33,324 bases of DNA from the NCBI RefSeq assembly GCF_019083965.1, contig NZ_JAHRCY010000045.1, positions 1 through 33,324 on the forward strand. The letters are read 5' to 3'. Shown here one piece after another: positions 14,038 to 21,744 of the stretch. How positions within the stretch are numbered: the stretch's first letter is position 1; every line of letters starts with the position of its first letter. Under the pieces are notes generated by a model. The model had not been told where the DNA came from. It made no database searches and saw only the letters and a program-made list of their open reading frames with translations. The position numbers and the translations under genes were made by a program. The stretch is from Catellatospora tritici (GTDB lineage: Bacteria; Actinomycetota; Actinomycetes; Mycobacteriales; Micromonosporaceae).

Positions 14038-16353
14038 ATGCACGTCGAAGACCCTCCATCCGACCGTCGCCGAATCCGGCGCGTGCGCAGACGTCGGCTC
14101 GCCGTCGGTACGGCCCTGGCCGTGGCCCTGGCCTTCCTCGGCTTCAGTCCGGTGCCCTCGTCGGCGTCGGGCGCCGGCGCCGGTCCGCTGCCGATTCAGT
14201 TCAAGCTCACCGACAACAACGGGTCGTGGTACGACACCGGCCTCACGCTGTTCGGCACCAAGTCACTCGGTGTCGCGGTACTGCCCCGGACCGGGCTGAG
14301 TTCGTTGCCGCTGGACGTGAACGGCCTTCTCAACAACACCGGCGTATCGGCCCTGCTGCAGAACCTGCCGCTGGGCACGGTGTTGGGCGGCCTGCCCGGC
14401 GGGAGCAACCCGCTAGTCAATCTGGACACGCTCACCAACGCGGTGGACCTGTCCGGCGGCCTGCTCGGCTTCCTCAACCCGAACGTGCAGAAGGCCAAGC
14501 AGGACATCAACGCCCTGGTCACGCAACTGCAGAACGCGCCGGCAGACGTCCCCCTCAACCTGGGCACGCTTCCAGTCGGCATCGACCTGATGAACCAGCT
14601 GGCGGCCCTGCAGGCGTTGTCGACGCCGAACCTGAGCCTGTCGCCGAACGCCCAGTTCCATGTCGGCGCACCGGACGCGGCGGCGACGCACACCGTGACG
14701 AGCCTGATCTACCCCTACGGATCCCAACCGATCGATCAGACGAGCGCGTTCGCCGGTGACGTGAGCAAGCAGCTCACCGAACCCGGGCTCTACGCCTGGG
14801 TGTGCAAGGTGCACCCGTACATGCTGGGTGCGGTGGTCGTCGACGACCCGCTGACCCCCGGGCTCGACTTCGGTCGCAAGCTCGTCGTCAACGCCCGCGG
14901 CGGCAACCTCGTCGTGCCGAGCAACTCCAACATCGTCCAGCAGCTGGTCCAGAAGTTCTTCCGGCTCACCTCACCCGGCAACTGGCAGACCTTCAGCAAC
15001 ACGGTCTCCAAGCACTGGGACCCCACCTACCCTCCCGCACCGATCCTGATGTACGACGCGGCGGAGTCTCCGGTGCTCGTCCCGAACCTGGACGCCTACT
15101 ACCAGTCCCTGTTCACCGAGGGCGTCGACCTGCCCGCGCTGACGCAGCGGCCGGCCGTACCCGGCGTGGGCGAGGTGTGGATCGACGCGCAGATGGCCAT
15201 GACGGCAGGCAAGACCAAACCGGGCGTCGCCACGAAGATCGACGTCCAGAACTGGACGGTCGCACGGACCGTGGCGCTGCCGCAGATCAACATGAACAAC
15301 CCGCACAACATGTGGACGGACCGCAACGGCAACTTCATCTACCAGACGGAATGGTTCTCCGACCGCCTGACCGTGTTCGACCGGCGTACCGGCGCGCTCG
15401 TCCGTACGCTGCAGGTCGGTCCGGATCCGTCCCATGTGATGACCAGGGTCGACACCGATCAGCTGCATATCGCGATCAACGGCGGTAATCAGGTGGTCGA
15501 GGTCGCACCGGGCGGCACCGGCATCGAACGGCGGCTGATGACCCAGTTCGCCGGAGAGAAGCCGGCCCATCCGCACGCGCACTGGATGAGCGCGGACGGC
15601 CGCAAGATGATCACACCCAATACCAACAACAACGACGCGGCGATCTTCCAGGACCTCACGCAGACCAGTGGGGACATGACCAAGGGAGCCACCGGCCAAC
15701 TGCCCATCGCCACGAGCATGACGCCCGACAGTTCGAAGGCGTACGTGGCCAACTTCCTGGGCCAGACCGTCTCGTGCGTGTCGCTGGCCGCCAACGCCTG
15801 CCACAGCGATGCCGGCACACTGGTCAACAACAAGGCCATCGACCTGTGGGCTACGTACGACCCGGTCACCGGGGCCAATTCGGGAGCGTTCGGCGGACTG
15901 CCGATCCAGCTTCCGACCAGCCCCGACGGCCAGGCGGTGCTGGTCGCGAACACTCTCACCAGCAATATCGCGGTCATCGACCCGGACACGGACAAGGTGG
16001 TCAAGTACCTGCCGTGCGACTCGGGTTGCCACGGCATCAACTTCGGCGCCAAGCAGGGCGGCGGCTACTACGCCTACGTCTCCAGCAAGTTCGCCAACAG
16101 CGTGGCCGTCATCGACGCCGATCCCAACGGCGACGGCAATCCGGCCGATGCCGCGATCGTAGGCAAGTTCGTCCTCGACCAGGCGCCCGGCACCGCCAAC
16201 GACGACCCGGTGGTCGCGTACAACGGCATGGGCGGCCAGGGCGTCTTCGCCTACCCGATCGTCTACAACGGCTGGGTCCAGAACGCTCCGGCCGAGGTGG
16301 CAAGCCAGCTGACCTGTCGTCAGCTCAACCCCATCAACCCCGAAGCCTGCTGA
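14038..16353 (+). CDS. Secreted cupredoxin fused to a His-rich beta-propeller, 771 aa
   Basis: Start ATG 14038 follows AGGAGAG. The N-terminus has an Arg-rich segment (RRRRLAVGTALAVALAFLGF), suggesting Sec or Tat export, with cleavage near SSASG. Residues about 50-275 form a cupredoxin-like domain with a long Leu/Gly/Asn-rich insertion (about 85-200). The type-1 copper ligands are visible as His218 (THTVTS), Cys256, His259 and Met262 (CKVHPYM). Residues about 370-750 are a YVTN/nitrous-oxide-reductase-like beta-propeller with repeated 'VIDP.TDKVV' strands and His at blade positions: His423 (PHNMW), His466 (PSHVMT), His511/513/515 (AHPHAHW) and His665 (GCHGINF). Nitrous oxide reductase joins a propeller with a C-terminal cupredoxin; here the order is reversed and the cupredoxin is mononuclear. 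The reaction is unknown. The gene heads a copper cluster and ends in a strong terminator. Confidence 0.8.
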   Translation: MHVEDPPSDRRRIRRVRRRRLAVGTALAVALAFLGFSPVPSSASGAGAGPLPIQFKLTDNNGSWYDTGLTLFGTKSLGVAVLPRTGLSSLPLDVNGLLNNTGVSALLQNLPLGTVLGGLPGGSNPLVNLDTLTNAVDLSGGLLGFLNPNVQKAKQDINALVTQLQNAPADVPLNLGTLPVGIDLMNQLAALQALSTPNLSLSPNAQFHVGAPDAAATHTVTSLIYPYGSQPIDQTSAFAGDVSKQLTEPGLYAWVCKVHPYMLGAVVVDDPLTPGLDFGRKLVVNARGGNLVVPSNSNIVQQLVQKFFRLTSPGNWQTFSNTVSKHWDPTYPPAPILMYDAAESPVLVPNLDAYYQSLFTEGVDLPALTQRPAVPGVGEVWIDAQMAMTAGKTKPGVATKIDVQNWTVARTVALPQINMNNPHNMWTDRNGNFIYQTEWFSDRLTVFDRRTGALVRTLQVGPDPSHVMTRVDTDQLHIAINGGNQVVEVAPGGTGIERRLMTQFAGEKPAHPHAHWMSADGRKMITPNTNNNDAAIFQDLTQTSGDMTKGATGQLPIATSMTPDSSKAYVANFLGQTVSCVSLAANACHSDAGTLVNNKAIDLWATYDPVTGANSGAFGGLPIQLPTSPDGQAVLVANTLTSNIAVIDPDTDKVVKYLPCDSGCHGINFGAKQGGGYYAYVSSKFANSVAVIDADPNGDGNPADAAIVGKFVLDQAPGTANDDPVVAYNGMGGQGVFAYPIVYNGWVQNAPAEVASQLTCRQLNPINPEAC

Positions 16354-16387
16354 TGTCCCTGCCTGTTCGCCTCCCGGCGAACCCGGC

Positions 16388-16422
16388 GGGGGAGGGACCG
16401 CATCGCACGCGGTCCCTCCCCC
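16388..16422 (+). terminator. Terminator after the cupredoxin-propeller gene
   Basis: Perfect 14-bp stem: GGGGGAGGGACCGC (16388-16401) against its complement (16409-16422), with a 7-base loop, 35 bases after the stop codon. It separates gene one from gene two of the copper cluster. Confidence 0.85.
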
Positions 16423-16444
16423 GATCCGGGGTTGTCGCCCCCAT

Positions 16445-16487
16445 CGAGGCTACACCCGGTGCGAAAGCACCGGATCGGCTCACCTCG
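16445..16487 (+). ncRNA. Structured 5' leader element of the multicopper oxidase
   Basis: An inner hairpin CCGGTGC-GAAA-GCACCGG (16456-16473), with a GNRA tetraloop and a perfect 7-bp stem, is enclosed by an outer pairing CGAGG (16445-16449) with CCTCG (16483-16487). It lies between the upstream terminator and the ATG at 16513, so it would be in the oxidase mRNA leader if a promoter lies in 16423-16444 or upstream. A GNRA-capped stem is unusual for a simple terminator. The role is unknown; a cis-regulatory RNA is possible. Confidence 0.4.
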
Positions 16488-16512
16488 CTGACCGCACACG
16501 TGGAGTCCGCCC

Positions 16513-17916
16513 ATGTCTGATCCGAACCCCCTCGACCGGCGGCTGGCCAGCCGCCTTCGTACCGCGCTGGATCGCACGCAGCCGCGCACCCGCCGCACCG
16601 TAGCGGCCGCGGCGACGGCGTTCGCCGTCATCGTCGGGAGCCTGGTGATGGTCGCCGCCAACACCGCCTACGCCGCCAACCACACCGTCACGGTGCAGGG
16701 CTTCGCCTTCAGCCCGGCGAGCCTCACCGTGGCAGTCGGCGACAGCGTCACCTGGGTCAACCAGGAGACCGACGGCACCAGTCACACGGTCAGCGCCGAC
16801 GGCGGCGCCTTCAGTTCGGGCAACCTCGCCCCCGGCGGAACCTTCACCTTCACCTTCGCCACCGCCGGAACGTTCGCCTACCACTGCACCCTGCATCCGT
16901 TCATGACCGGCACCATCATCGTCACCAGCACACCGACCAGCCCGAGCCCCACGCCGAGCACGGCCGCCTCACCGTCGCCATCACGGTCGGCATCACCACC
17001 ACCGTCCACGTCGCCGCCCCCGTCACCGTCGGCGTCGGCGAGCGGCGCCCCGTCCCCCTCGGCGTCGCCCAGCGGGCCGCTGCCCTGCGCGAACCCGACC
17101 GTCGGAGCCGCCCAGAACGACGGCACCCGGCTCGCGACGTTCACCACCGCGGCCGACGGCACGAAGGTCTTCCTGCTGTGTATGGCCCCGGTTTCGTGGG
17201 AGGTCAAGCCAGGGGACGTCAGACCGGCATACGCCTTCAACGGCATCATCCCCGGGCCCACCATCAAGATCAACGAAGGAGACAAGGTACGCGTCGTCGT
17301 CGAGAACCAGCTACCCGAGCACACCGGATTGCATTGGCACGGGATGCAGCTGCCCAACGACCAGGACGGGGTGCCGCATCTCACCCAGCCGCCGATCATG
17401 CCCGGCGAGGTCTACACCTACCAGTGGACGGCGGTCAGCACCGGCACCCACTGGTACCACACCCACATGGGCGGCACCCAGGTAGGCAAGGGCCTGTACG
17501 GGGCCCTGCTGGTCACACCCACCCTCGGCGACATCGCCGCGGACAAGCACTACACGCTGGAGATCGGTGACGGCGCCAACGGCTTCACCCTCAACGGCAA
17601 GTCCTACCCGGCCACCGTGCCGCTCACCGCGAAGGTGAACCAGCGCGTCCACATCAGGCTCATCGGCACCGGGCCGGAGATGCTGCACCCGATACATCTG
17701 CACGGCATGACGTTCCAGGTGGTCGCTCAGGACGGCAACAAGCTGACCACGCCATACATCGCCGACACGCTCACCGTGGCGGTCGGCCAGACCTACGACA
17801 TCGTCGCCCAACCCAAGGTCACCGGAACCTGGCTGCTGCACTGCCACATCTTCTCGCACGCCGAGGGCCCGAACGGGATGACCGGCCTGGTCACGACCCT
17901 CGAGGTGACCGCGTAA
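16513..17916 (+). CDS. Plastocyanin-domain / two-domain multicopper oxidase fusion, 467 aa
   Basis: This is a secreted copper oxidase with an extra blue-copper domain. An N-terminal signal peptide of about 52 residues follows the basic PRTRRTVAAAA. Domain 1 (54-138) is plastocyanin-like: ligands His91 (SHTVSA), Cys125, His128 and Met131 (CTLHPFM). A Ser/Pro-rich linker (140-192) follows. Domains 2 and 3 are cupredoxins of a laccase-like oxidase with the four signature motifs: HWHG (His274, His276), HWYHTH (His313, His316, His318), HPIHLHG (His392, His395, His397) and HCHIFSH (His443, Cys444, His445, His449, Met456). The type-1 site is thus in the last domain, as in bacterial small laccases, with all ligands of the trinuclear O2-reducing cluster present. 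Domain 2 lacks the Cys of copper nitrite reductases, so laccase or cuprous oxidase activity is more likely. The plastocyanin domain may relay electrons to the core. A perfect terminator follows. Confidence 0.9.
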   Translation: MSDPNPLDRRLASRLRTALDRTQPRTRRTVAAAATAFAVIVGSLVMVAANTAYAANHTVTVQGFAFSPASLTVAVGDSVTWVNQETDGTSHTVSADGGAFSSGNLAPGGTFTFTFATAGTFAYHCTLHPFMTGTIIVTSTPTSPSPTPSTAASPSPSRSASPPPSTSPPPSPSASASGAPSPSASPSGPLPCANPTVGAAQNDGTRLATFTTAADGTKVFLLCMAPVSWEVKPGDVRPAYAFNGIIPGPTIKINEGDKVRVVVENQLPEHTGLHWHGMQLPNDQDGVPHLTQPPIMPGEVYTYQWTAVSTGTHWYHTHMGGTQVGKGLYGALLVTPTLGDIAADKHYTLEIGDGANGFTLNGKSYPATVPLTAKVNQRVHIRLIGTGPEMLHPIHLHGMTFQVVAQDGNKLTTPYIADTLTVAVGQTYDIVAQPKVTGTWLLHCHIFSHAEGPNGMTGLVTTLEVTA

Positions 17917-17920
17917 CACC

Positions 17921-17957
17921 CTGCGGCCGTGCCGGCTCCCGGCCGGCACGGCCGCAG
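17921..17957 (+). terminator. Terminator after the multicopper oxidase
   Basis: Perfect 16-bp stem: CTGCGGCCGTGCCGGC (17921-17936) and its complement (17942-17957), with a 5-base loop, starting 5 bases after the stop codon. Only 38 bases remain before the next ATG. Either the ycnI/copCD promoter overlaps this hairpin or the hairpin works as a partial attenuator. Confidence 0.85.
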
Positions 17958-17995
17958 CTCCTGCTGCGCCCAAGACCCATTCCGGAGTGTGATAC

Positions 17996-18778
17996 ATGCC
18001 GTCGCGACCCACCTTCGTGTCCCGCCTGCTCGTCAGAGCCACCGTCGTGGCATCGGCCGCCGCCGCCGCCGTACTGCTGCACGGTTCACCGTCCGCCGCA
18101 CATGTGACGGTGACCCCGTCGACCGCCACAGCCGGCGGCTACGGCACCTTTTCCTTCAAGGTTCCCAACGAACGCCCGACCGCGTCGACTACCCGACTGG
18201 AGGTCGTGTTCCCCGCCGACCACCCGGTCACCGGGGTCTCGGTCCGGCCGATGCCGGGCTGGACCATCACCGTGAACCGGCAACCGGGCGCCACCGCGAC
18301 TCCCACCGGCGGCGAGCCCGCCGCAGCCCAGCCCGTGACCTCGATCATCTGGCAGGACAGCGCCATCGGCCCGGGAGAGTTCCAGACATTCGACATTTCC
18401 GTCGGACCACTGCCCAAGTCGACGACGACCTTGATGTTCAAGGCGCTGCAGACATACTCCGACGGTGAGGTCGTGCGCTGGATCGACCCGCCCGCCGCGG
18501 CCGGAGCGCCGCGGCCGGAACATCCCGCCCCTGCGGTGACCGTGGCGACCTCCGCCGGGCCGGCCGCCGCGGTGGCCGATCCCGTCGGCCGAGTGCTGGG
18601 TTGGACGGGGGTCGGTCTCGGGCTCCTGGCACTGCTGCTCGCGGTCGCCCCGCTGCGGCGACGGGGCGGGCCCGTGCCCTCCTCCTCCGCCGACAGCGGT
18701 TCCGGCGGACCGGCGCAGGTGAACGGGCGTCGCCTCGCCGTGCCGGCCGGCGCGAAATCACGAGCAGGGCAGTCCTGA
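17996..18778 (+). CDS. ycnI: YcnI-family (DUF1775) copper-binding protein, membrane-anchored
   Basis: This is an extracytoplasmic copper chaperone of the YcnI family. The signal peptide ends in PSAA, and the mature protein starts with His36 (HVTVTPSTATAGGYG). In Bacillus YcnI the N-terminal His forms a mononuclear Cu(II) site with a Glu; the equivalent here is probably Glu59 in the VPNE motif. Trp89 in PMPGWTITV is another conserved family feature. The DUF1775 domain spans about 36-165. A Pro/Ala-rich linker follows, then one transmembrane helix (GWTGVGLGLLALLLAVAPL, about 200-222) and a basic tail, so the protein is anchored on the outer face. GGAG lies about 10 bases before ATG 17996. The stop overlaps the start of the CopCD fusion (TGATG), indicating translational coupling. 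YcnI next to a CopC-CopD protein is the known copper-uptake arrangement. Confidence 0.9.
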   Translation: MPSRPTFVSRLLVRATVVASAAAAAVLLHGSPSAAHVTVTPSTATAGGYGTFSFKVPNERPTASTTRLEVVFPADHPVTGVSVRPMPGWTITVNRQPGATATPTGGEPAAAQPVTSIIWQDSAIGPGEFQTFDISVGPLPKSTTTLMFKALQTYSDGEVVRWIDPPAAAGAPRPEHPAPAVTVATSAGPAAAVADPVGRVLGWTGVGLGLLALLLAVAPLRRRGGPVPSSSADSGSGGPAQVNGRRLAVPAGAKSRAGQS

Positions 18779-20571
18779 TGACGGCGGCGTCCCCAGCGCG
18801 ATACCGGTCCTGGCGGCTCGCCATGGTCCTGGCAGCGGTGCTCCTCGGTGCGGTCCCCGTGATGTGGCCGGCACCCGCGTGGGCACACGCGTATCTGGTG
18901 GCCACCGTGCCCGCCAACGGCGCCGTGCTGGCGACGTCGCCCGAACAGGTGGTGCTGCAGTTCAGCGAGCAGGTCTCGGTCGGTCTTGGCGAGGTCCGCC
19001 TGCTCGACGCCTCCGGCGCGGTCATCGCGACGCAGGCGCCTGTCCAGCCGCCGGGCGATCCTACGACGATCGTCGTCGGCATCCCCGGCAGGCTCGCGTC
19101 GGGCGTGCACACCGTCGCCTGGCGGGCGCTGTCGGCCGACACCCATCCGGTCGAGGGGGCCTTCGCGTTCACCGTCGGCGCAGGGGGACCGGCCGCGGCC
19201 TCGCCTGCGAAGGGCGCCGCGCCGCAGGCCGGCCGGGGAGTGACCGATCTGGTGTACACGCTGGCCCGGTGGTCCGCCTTCGCCATGCTGGCGCTGGTCG
19301 GTGGAGCCACGCTGTTCACGGCATGGCTATGGCCGGCGGGTGTCCGATACCGCCGGGTGCGGCGCATGCTGTGGGGCGGATGGGCGGCGCTGGCGGGCAG
19401 CACGCTGCTGTGCCTGCTGTGCTACGCGGCATCGGCACGCGGCGTGGGGCTCGACGCGGCGCTGGACGCGGGCCTGCTGTGGCAGATCCTGCAGACGAGG
19501 GCGGGCACGGCGCTGGCTGTGCGGCTCATCCTGCTCGTGCTCCTCATCCCTGTGCTGGTAGCGCTGGTCAGGCACGCCCGGGAGCGCAAGCCCCGCGTAC
19601 GCCGGCTCGCCGTGGCCGGCGTGCTGGCCGTGGACACGGCGTTGGCGGCCACGTGGAGCATCGCCACCCACAGCAGTGTCGGCACGGACGCATCGCTCGC
19701 GGTCTCGATGGATGTCGTCCATCTGGTCGCCATGAGCGTGTGGATCGGCGGGCTCGCCGTGCTCGCCGGCGCGCTGCTTCCCGCACGCGACGTCGCCGCC
19801 CTGCGAACCGCCGTTCCGGTGTTCTCCCGGGTCGCGGTCGCGTGTGTGGGGCTGCTGGTGCTGACCGGCGTCTACGCCGGATGGCGGCAGGTGCGGTCGG
19901 TGCCCGCGCTCGGCGGCACGACCTACGGCCACCTCCTGCTGGCGAAGCTGGGACTGGTGGTACTGCTCGTCGCGCTCGGCGCTGCGGCCAGGTCCTGGGT
20001 CCGCCGGAACTACGCCGCCGATCGCGCCGACCCCGGCACGCACGGCGCGCGGAAGGGCCCCGATGCGGAGCAGGTCTTCCGGCTGCGCCGGCAGACGGTC
20101 GTCGAGACCGTGGTCGCGATCGCGGTGCTGGGGCTGTCGAGCATGCTCGTGACGACCCAGCCGGCCGCGGTTGCGCTTGCCGCCGCGCGGACTGCGACCG
20201 CCGGGCGCCCCTCAGCCCCCGGCGCGGCTCCGACTCCGGCGTCGGCGCCGTTCCGCGCGGGCTCGGTGAGCGGCTCGGTCGTCCTGGAGCTGCAGCCGGC
20301 GCAGGTGGGCCGTGCCGTGCTGCACCTGTCGGTGTTGGACGACGCGGGCGATCCGCGAGACGTGCCACAGGTGCGCGTCACGCTCAGCCTGGCGGAGCCG
20401 ACAGTCGGTCCGATGCCGGTTGACATGGGCGCAGGCCAGCTCGGTCACTACGCGGCACTCGCCACGCTGCCCCTGCCGGGCCGGTGGGACGTCGCGGTGA
20501 CCGTGCGGACCTCGGAGGTGGACCAGACCACCGTGCACATCCCCGTGGAGGTGCAGGCCGCCTCGGGCTGA
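18778..20571 (+). CDS. ycnJ: CopC-CopD fusion with C-terminal YtkA-like domain (YcnJ-like copper importer)
   Basis: This is an integral membrane protein for copper binding and probably uptake, 597 residues. The true start is ATG 18778, overlapping the ycnI stop by one base. The frame is open further upstream, but that part only shadows ycnI. The signal peptide ends at PAWA, and the mature protein begins with His37 (HAYLVATVPANG). The CopC Cu(II) site is completed by Asp121 and His123 (SADTHPVEGAF). CopC covers 37-135. CopD follows at about 155-480 with roughly eight transmembrane helices, including conserved segments IATHSSVG and MDVVHLVAMSVWIGGLAVLA. The last 100 residues (about 500-597) form a soluble beta domain like YtkA/FixH. 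This three-part architecture matches Bacillus YcnJ. Inference: YcnI passes copper to the CopC domain, and CopD transports it to load the oxidases or the cytoplasm. Confidence 0.9.
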   Translation: MTAASPARYRSWRLAMVLAAVLLGAVPVMWPAPAWAHAYLVATVPANGAVLATSPEQVVLQFSEQVSVGLGEVRLLDASGAVIATQAPVQPPGDPTTIVVGIPGRLASGVHTVAWRALSADTHPVEGAFAFTVGAGGPAAASPAKGAAPQAGRGVTDLVYTLARWSAFAMLALVGGATLFTAWLWPAGVRYRRVRRMLWGGWAALAGSTLLCLLCYAASARGVGLDAALDAGLLWQILQTRAGTALAVRLILLVLLIPVLVALVRHARERKPRVRRLAVAGVLAVDTALAATWSIATHSSVGTDASLAVSMDVVHLVAMSVWIGGLAVLAGALLPARDVAALRTAVPVFSRVAVACVGLLVLTGVYAGWRQVRSVPALGGTTYGHLLLAKLGLVVLLVALGAAARSWVRRNYAADRADPGTHGARKGPDAEQVFRLRRQTVVETVVAIAVLGLSSMLVTTQPAAVALAAARTATAGRPSAPGAAPTPASAPFRAGSVSGSVVLELQPAQVGRAVLHLSVLDDAGDPRDVPQVRVTLSLAEPTVGPMPVDMGAGQLGHYAALATLPLPGRWDVAVTVRTSEVDQTTVHIPVEVQAASG

Positions 20572-20578
20572 CCGTCCC

Positions 20579-20611
20579 ACGAGCCGGGGACGCACCGCGC
20601 CCCCGGCTCGT
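20579..20611 (+). terminator. Terminator of the ycnI-copCD operon
   Basis: Perfect 11-bp stem, ACGAGCCGGGG (20579-20589) with its complement (20601-20611), and an 11-base loop, 8 bases after the copCD stop. It closes the copper block. Confidence 0.8.
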
Positions 20612-21643
20612 ACCGCTGTTCCCGTCGCAGTCAGCCGCCTCTCCATGCCTGCGTTCGTGGCGGCGCAGGCCTGCGCGTCGCCAGTGGCCGTCGCCGCCGA
20701 GACCGCGATCGAAGATGAGTTGAGTTCGCCCTGAGCCACCGCGGCAGCGGACCGCTACTTGCTGCGACCTATTCGGCTGGGGGCATAGGAAGCGCGCGGC
20801 GGCCGGCTCGTCTTCTCGCTCGGCTCGGGTCAGGCCAGCCACTGGTGTCGCAGTCAGGCCGAATCTAGGCCGTCAGAGGCCGCCTTGAGTCGGCCAACGA
20901 TGACCGACGACGCCAGAGTCTACCCAGGTCACGATCGGTGACCGGCGGTCCTTGCAGCCCCGTTCGACCCGCCTCACCTGTACTTGAGGAACCGCTGTAG
21001 CTGCCGGGCGCCGTCCCTAAGCCGTTGGAATGTGGACTGGGCCGTCGTGGAGCCGTCAAGCGATGACCAACGACGACGGCTGGCGACCGAGGACGCGGGA
21101 CGTATCGGCAGCTCACAGCGGGTGATGTCGGTCCTGATATGGCGGGCGACGGACGAGTCGACCTGTACGCCGGAGACAGTGGTACTGCCCTCCAAGGCGG
21201 CGGTGGCGATGGCACCCCACGGGCCGACCGCGACGATCGCGGTCACCATCGCCGCGATCCGCACCATCCCCGTAGCCGACGCGCCCTTGTGCTGCGGTCG
21301 AACACGGCACTCCTCGCGAGAGCGTCTCGGTCGAATCACGACCGACGCCAACCAAGATCGCACCTGGAGGAATCCTTCGATGTCCCGGCGAGGGTTCGGC
21401 AGATCGCATCCGGATGACGACGCCCTTAATAGGGGCTCGGCAATGGGTCAATCGGCGATGAATGGGGGCCGGTCCCCCAGAACCGCCGGAATCCCCTACA
21501 CAGCAACGCCAATAGCCCAGTTCTGGCCGGGCATCCAGGCGCTCGTCGCTCACCGCGCTGCCATCGAGCGATCGAAATTACTCGATCTTATCGCGGGCTT
21601 AGCTGCACTTGCGACCGCGGTCGGGGATGCGTACCCCGGGCGC
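20612..21643. other. Long gap with no supported gene
   Basis: About 1 kb without a convincing gene. Open frames exist on both strands (20984-21901 plus; 20974-21363 minus). The minus one has a hydrophobic stretch MVRIAAMVTAIVAVGPWGAI, but its composition, lack of a ribosome site and lack of a family argue against it. A 29-codon plus frame begins at 20645. Two imperfect copies of GATGACC-ACGACG-like sequence (near 20897 and 21061) are probably chance. GC is slightly lower than in flanking genes, so the stretch may be decayed DNA. Confidence 0.45.
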
Positions 21644-21657
21644 CGTGCCCGGGCACG
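21644..21657. promoter_or_regulatory. Perfect 14-bp palindrome upstream of the lectin-like gene
   Basis: CGTGCCCGGGCACG is self-complementary over 14 bases. It lies 88 bases before the chosen start codon, a position suited to an operator near the promoter. No -10/-35 could be assigned with confidence. Confidence 0.35.
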
Positions 21658-21704
21658 ATTTGCCGCCCCCCGCGCGTACGAAAGCACTGCTTTACTGTGC
21701 GCCA

Positions 21705-21740
21705 ACGGGGTGAGGGTCACCCCGTATCCAGGAACGGGGT
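21705..21740 (+). promoter_or_regulatory. Two mutually exclusive leader hairpins overlapping the ribosome site
   Basis: Hairpin A: ACGGGGTGA (21705-21713) pairs perfectly with TCACCCCGT (21717-21725), loop GGG. Hairpin B: ACCCCGT (21719-21725) pairs with a second ACGGGGT (21734-21740), enclosing AGGA of the likely ribosome site. The shared middle arm means only one can form. A leaves the ribosome site free; B masks it. Start ATG is at 21745. Confidence 0.5.
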
Positions 21741-21744
21741 TCTC

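Noticed and set aside
14038..16353. True nitrous oxide reductase (NosZ)
   Set aside because: The cupredoxin is N-terminal with a single Cys (type 1, not CuA), and no nos accessory genes are near.
16513..17916. Copper nitrite reductase
   Set aside because: The first core domain has HTH without the Cys of nitrite reductases, and the last domain has a full type-1 site with all trinuclear-cluster His motifs, as in small laccases.
20974..21363. Possible small secreted or membrane protein on the minus strand
   Set aside because: A hydrophobic stretch exists, but there is no ribosome site, no family and an Arg/Ser-rich remainder; not supported.
21697..21744. GTG 21697 as start of the lectin-like protein
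   Set aside because: It would place charged residues and a strong hairpin inside the coding region; ATG 21745 has the ribosome site and starts the signal peptide.
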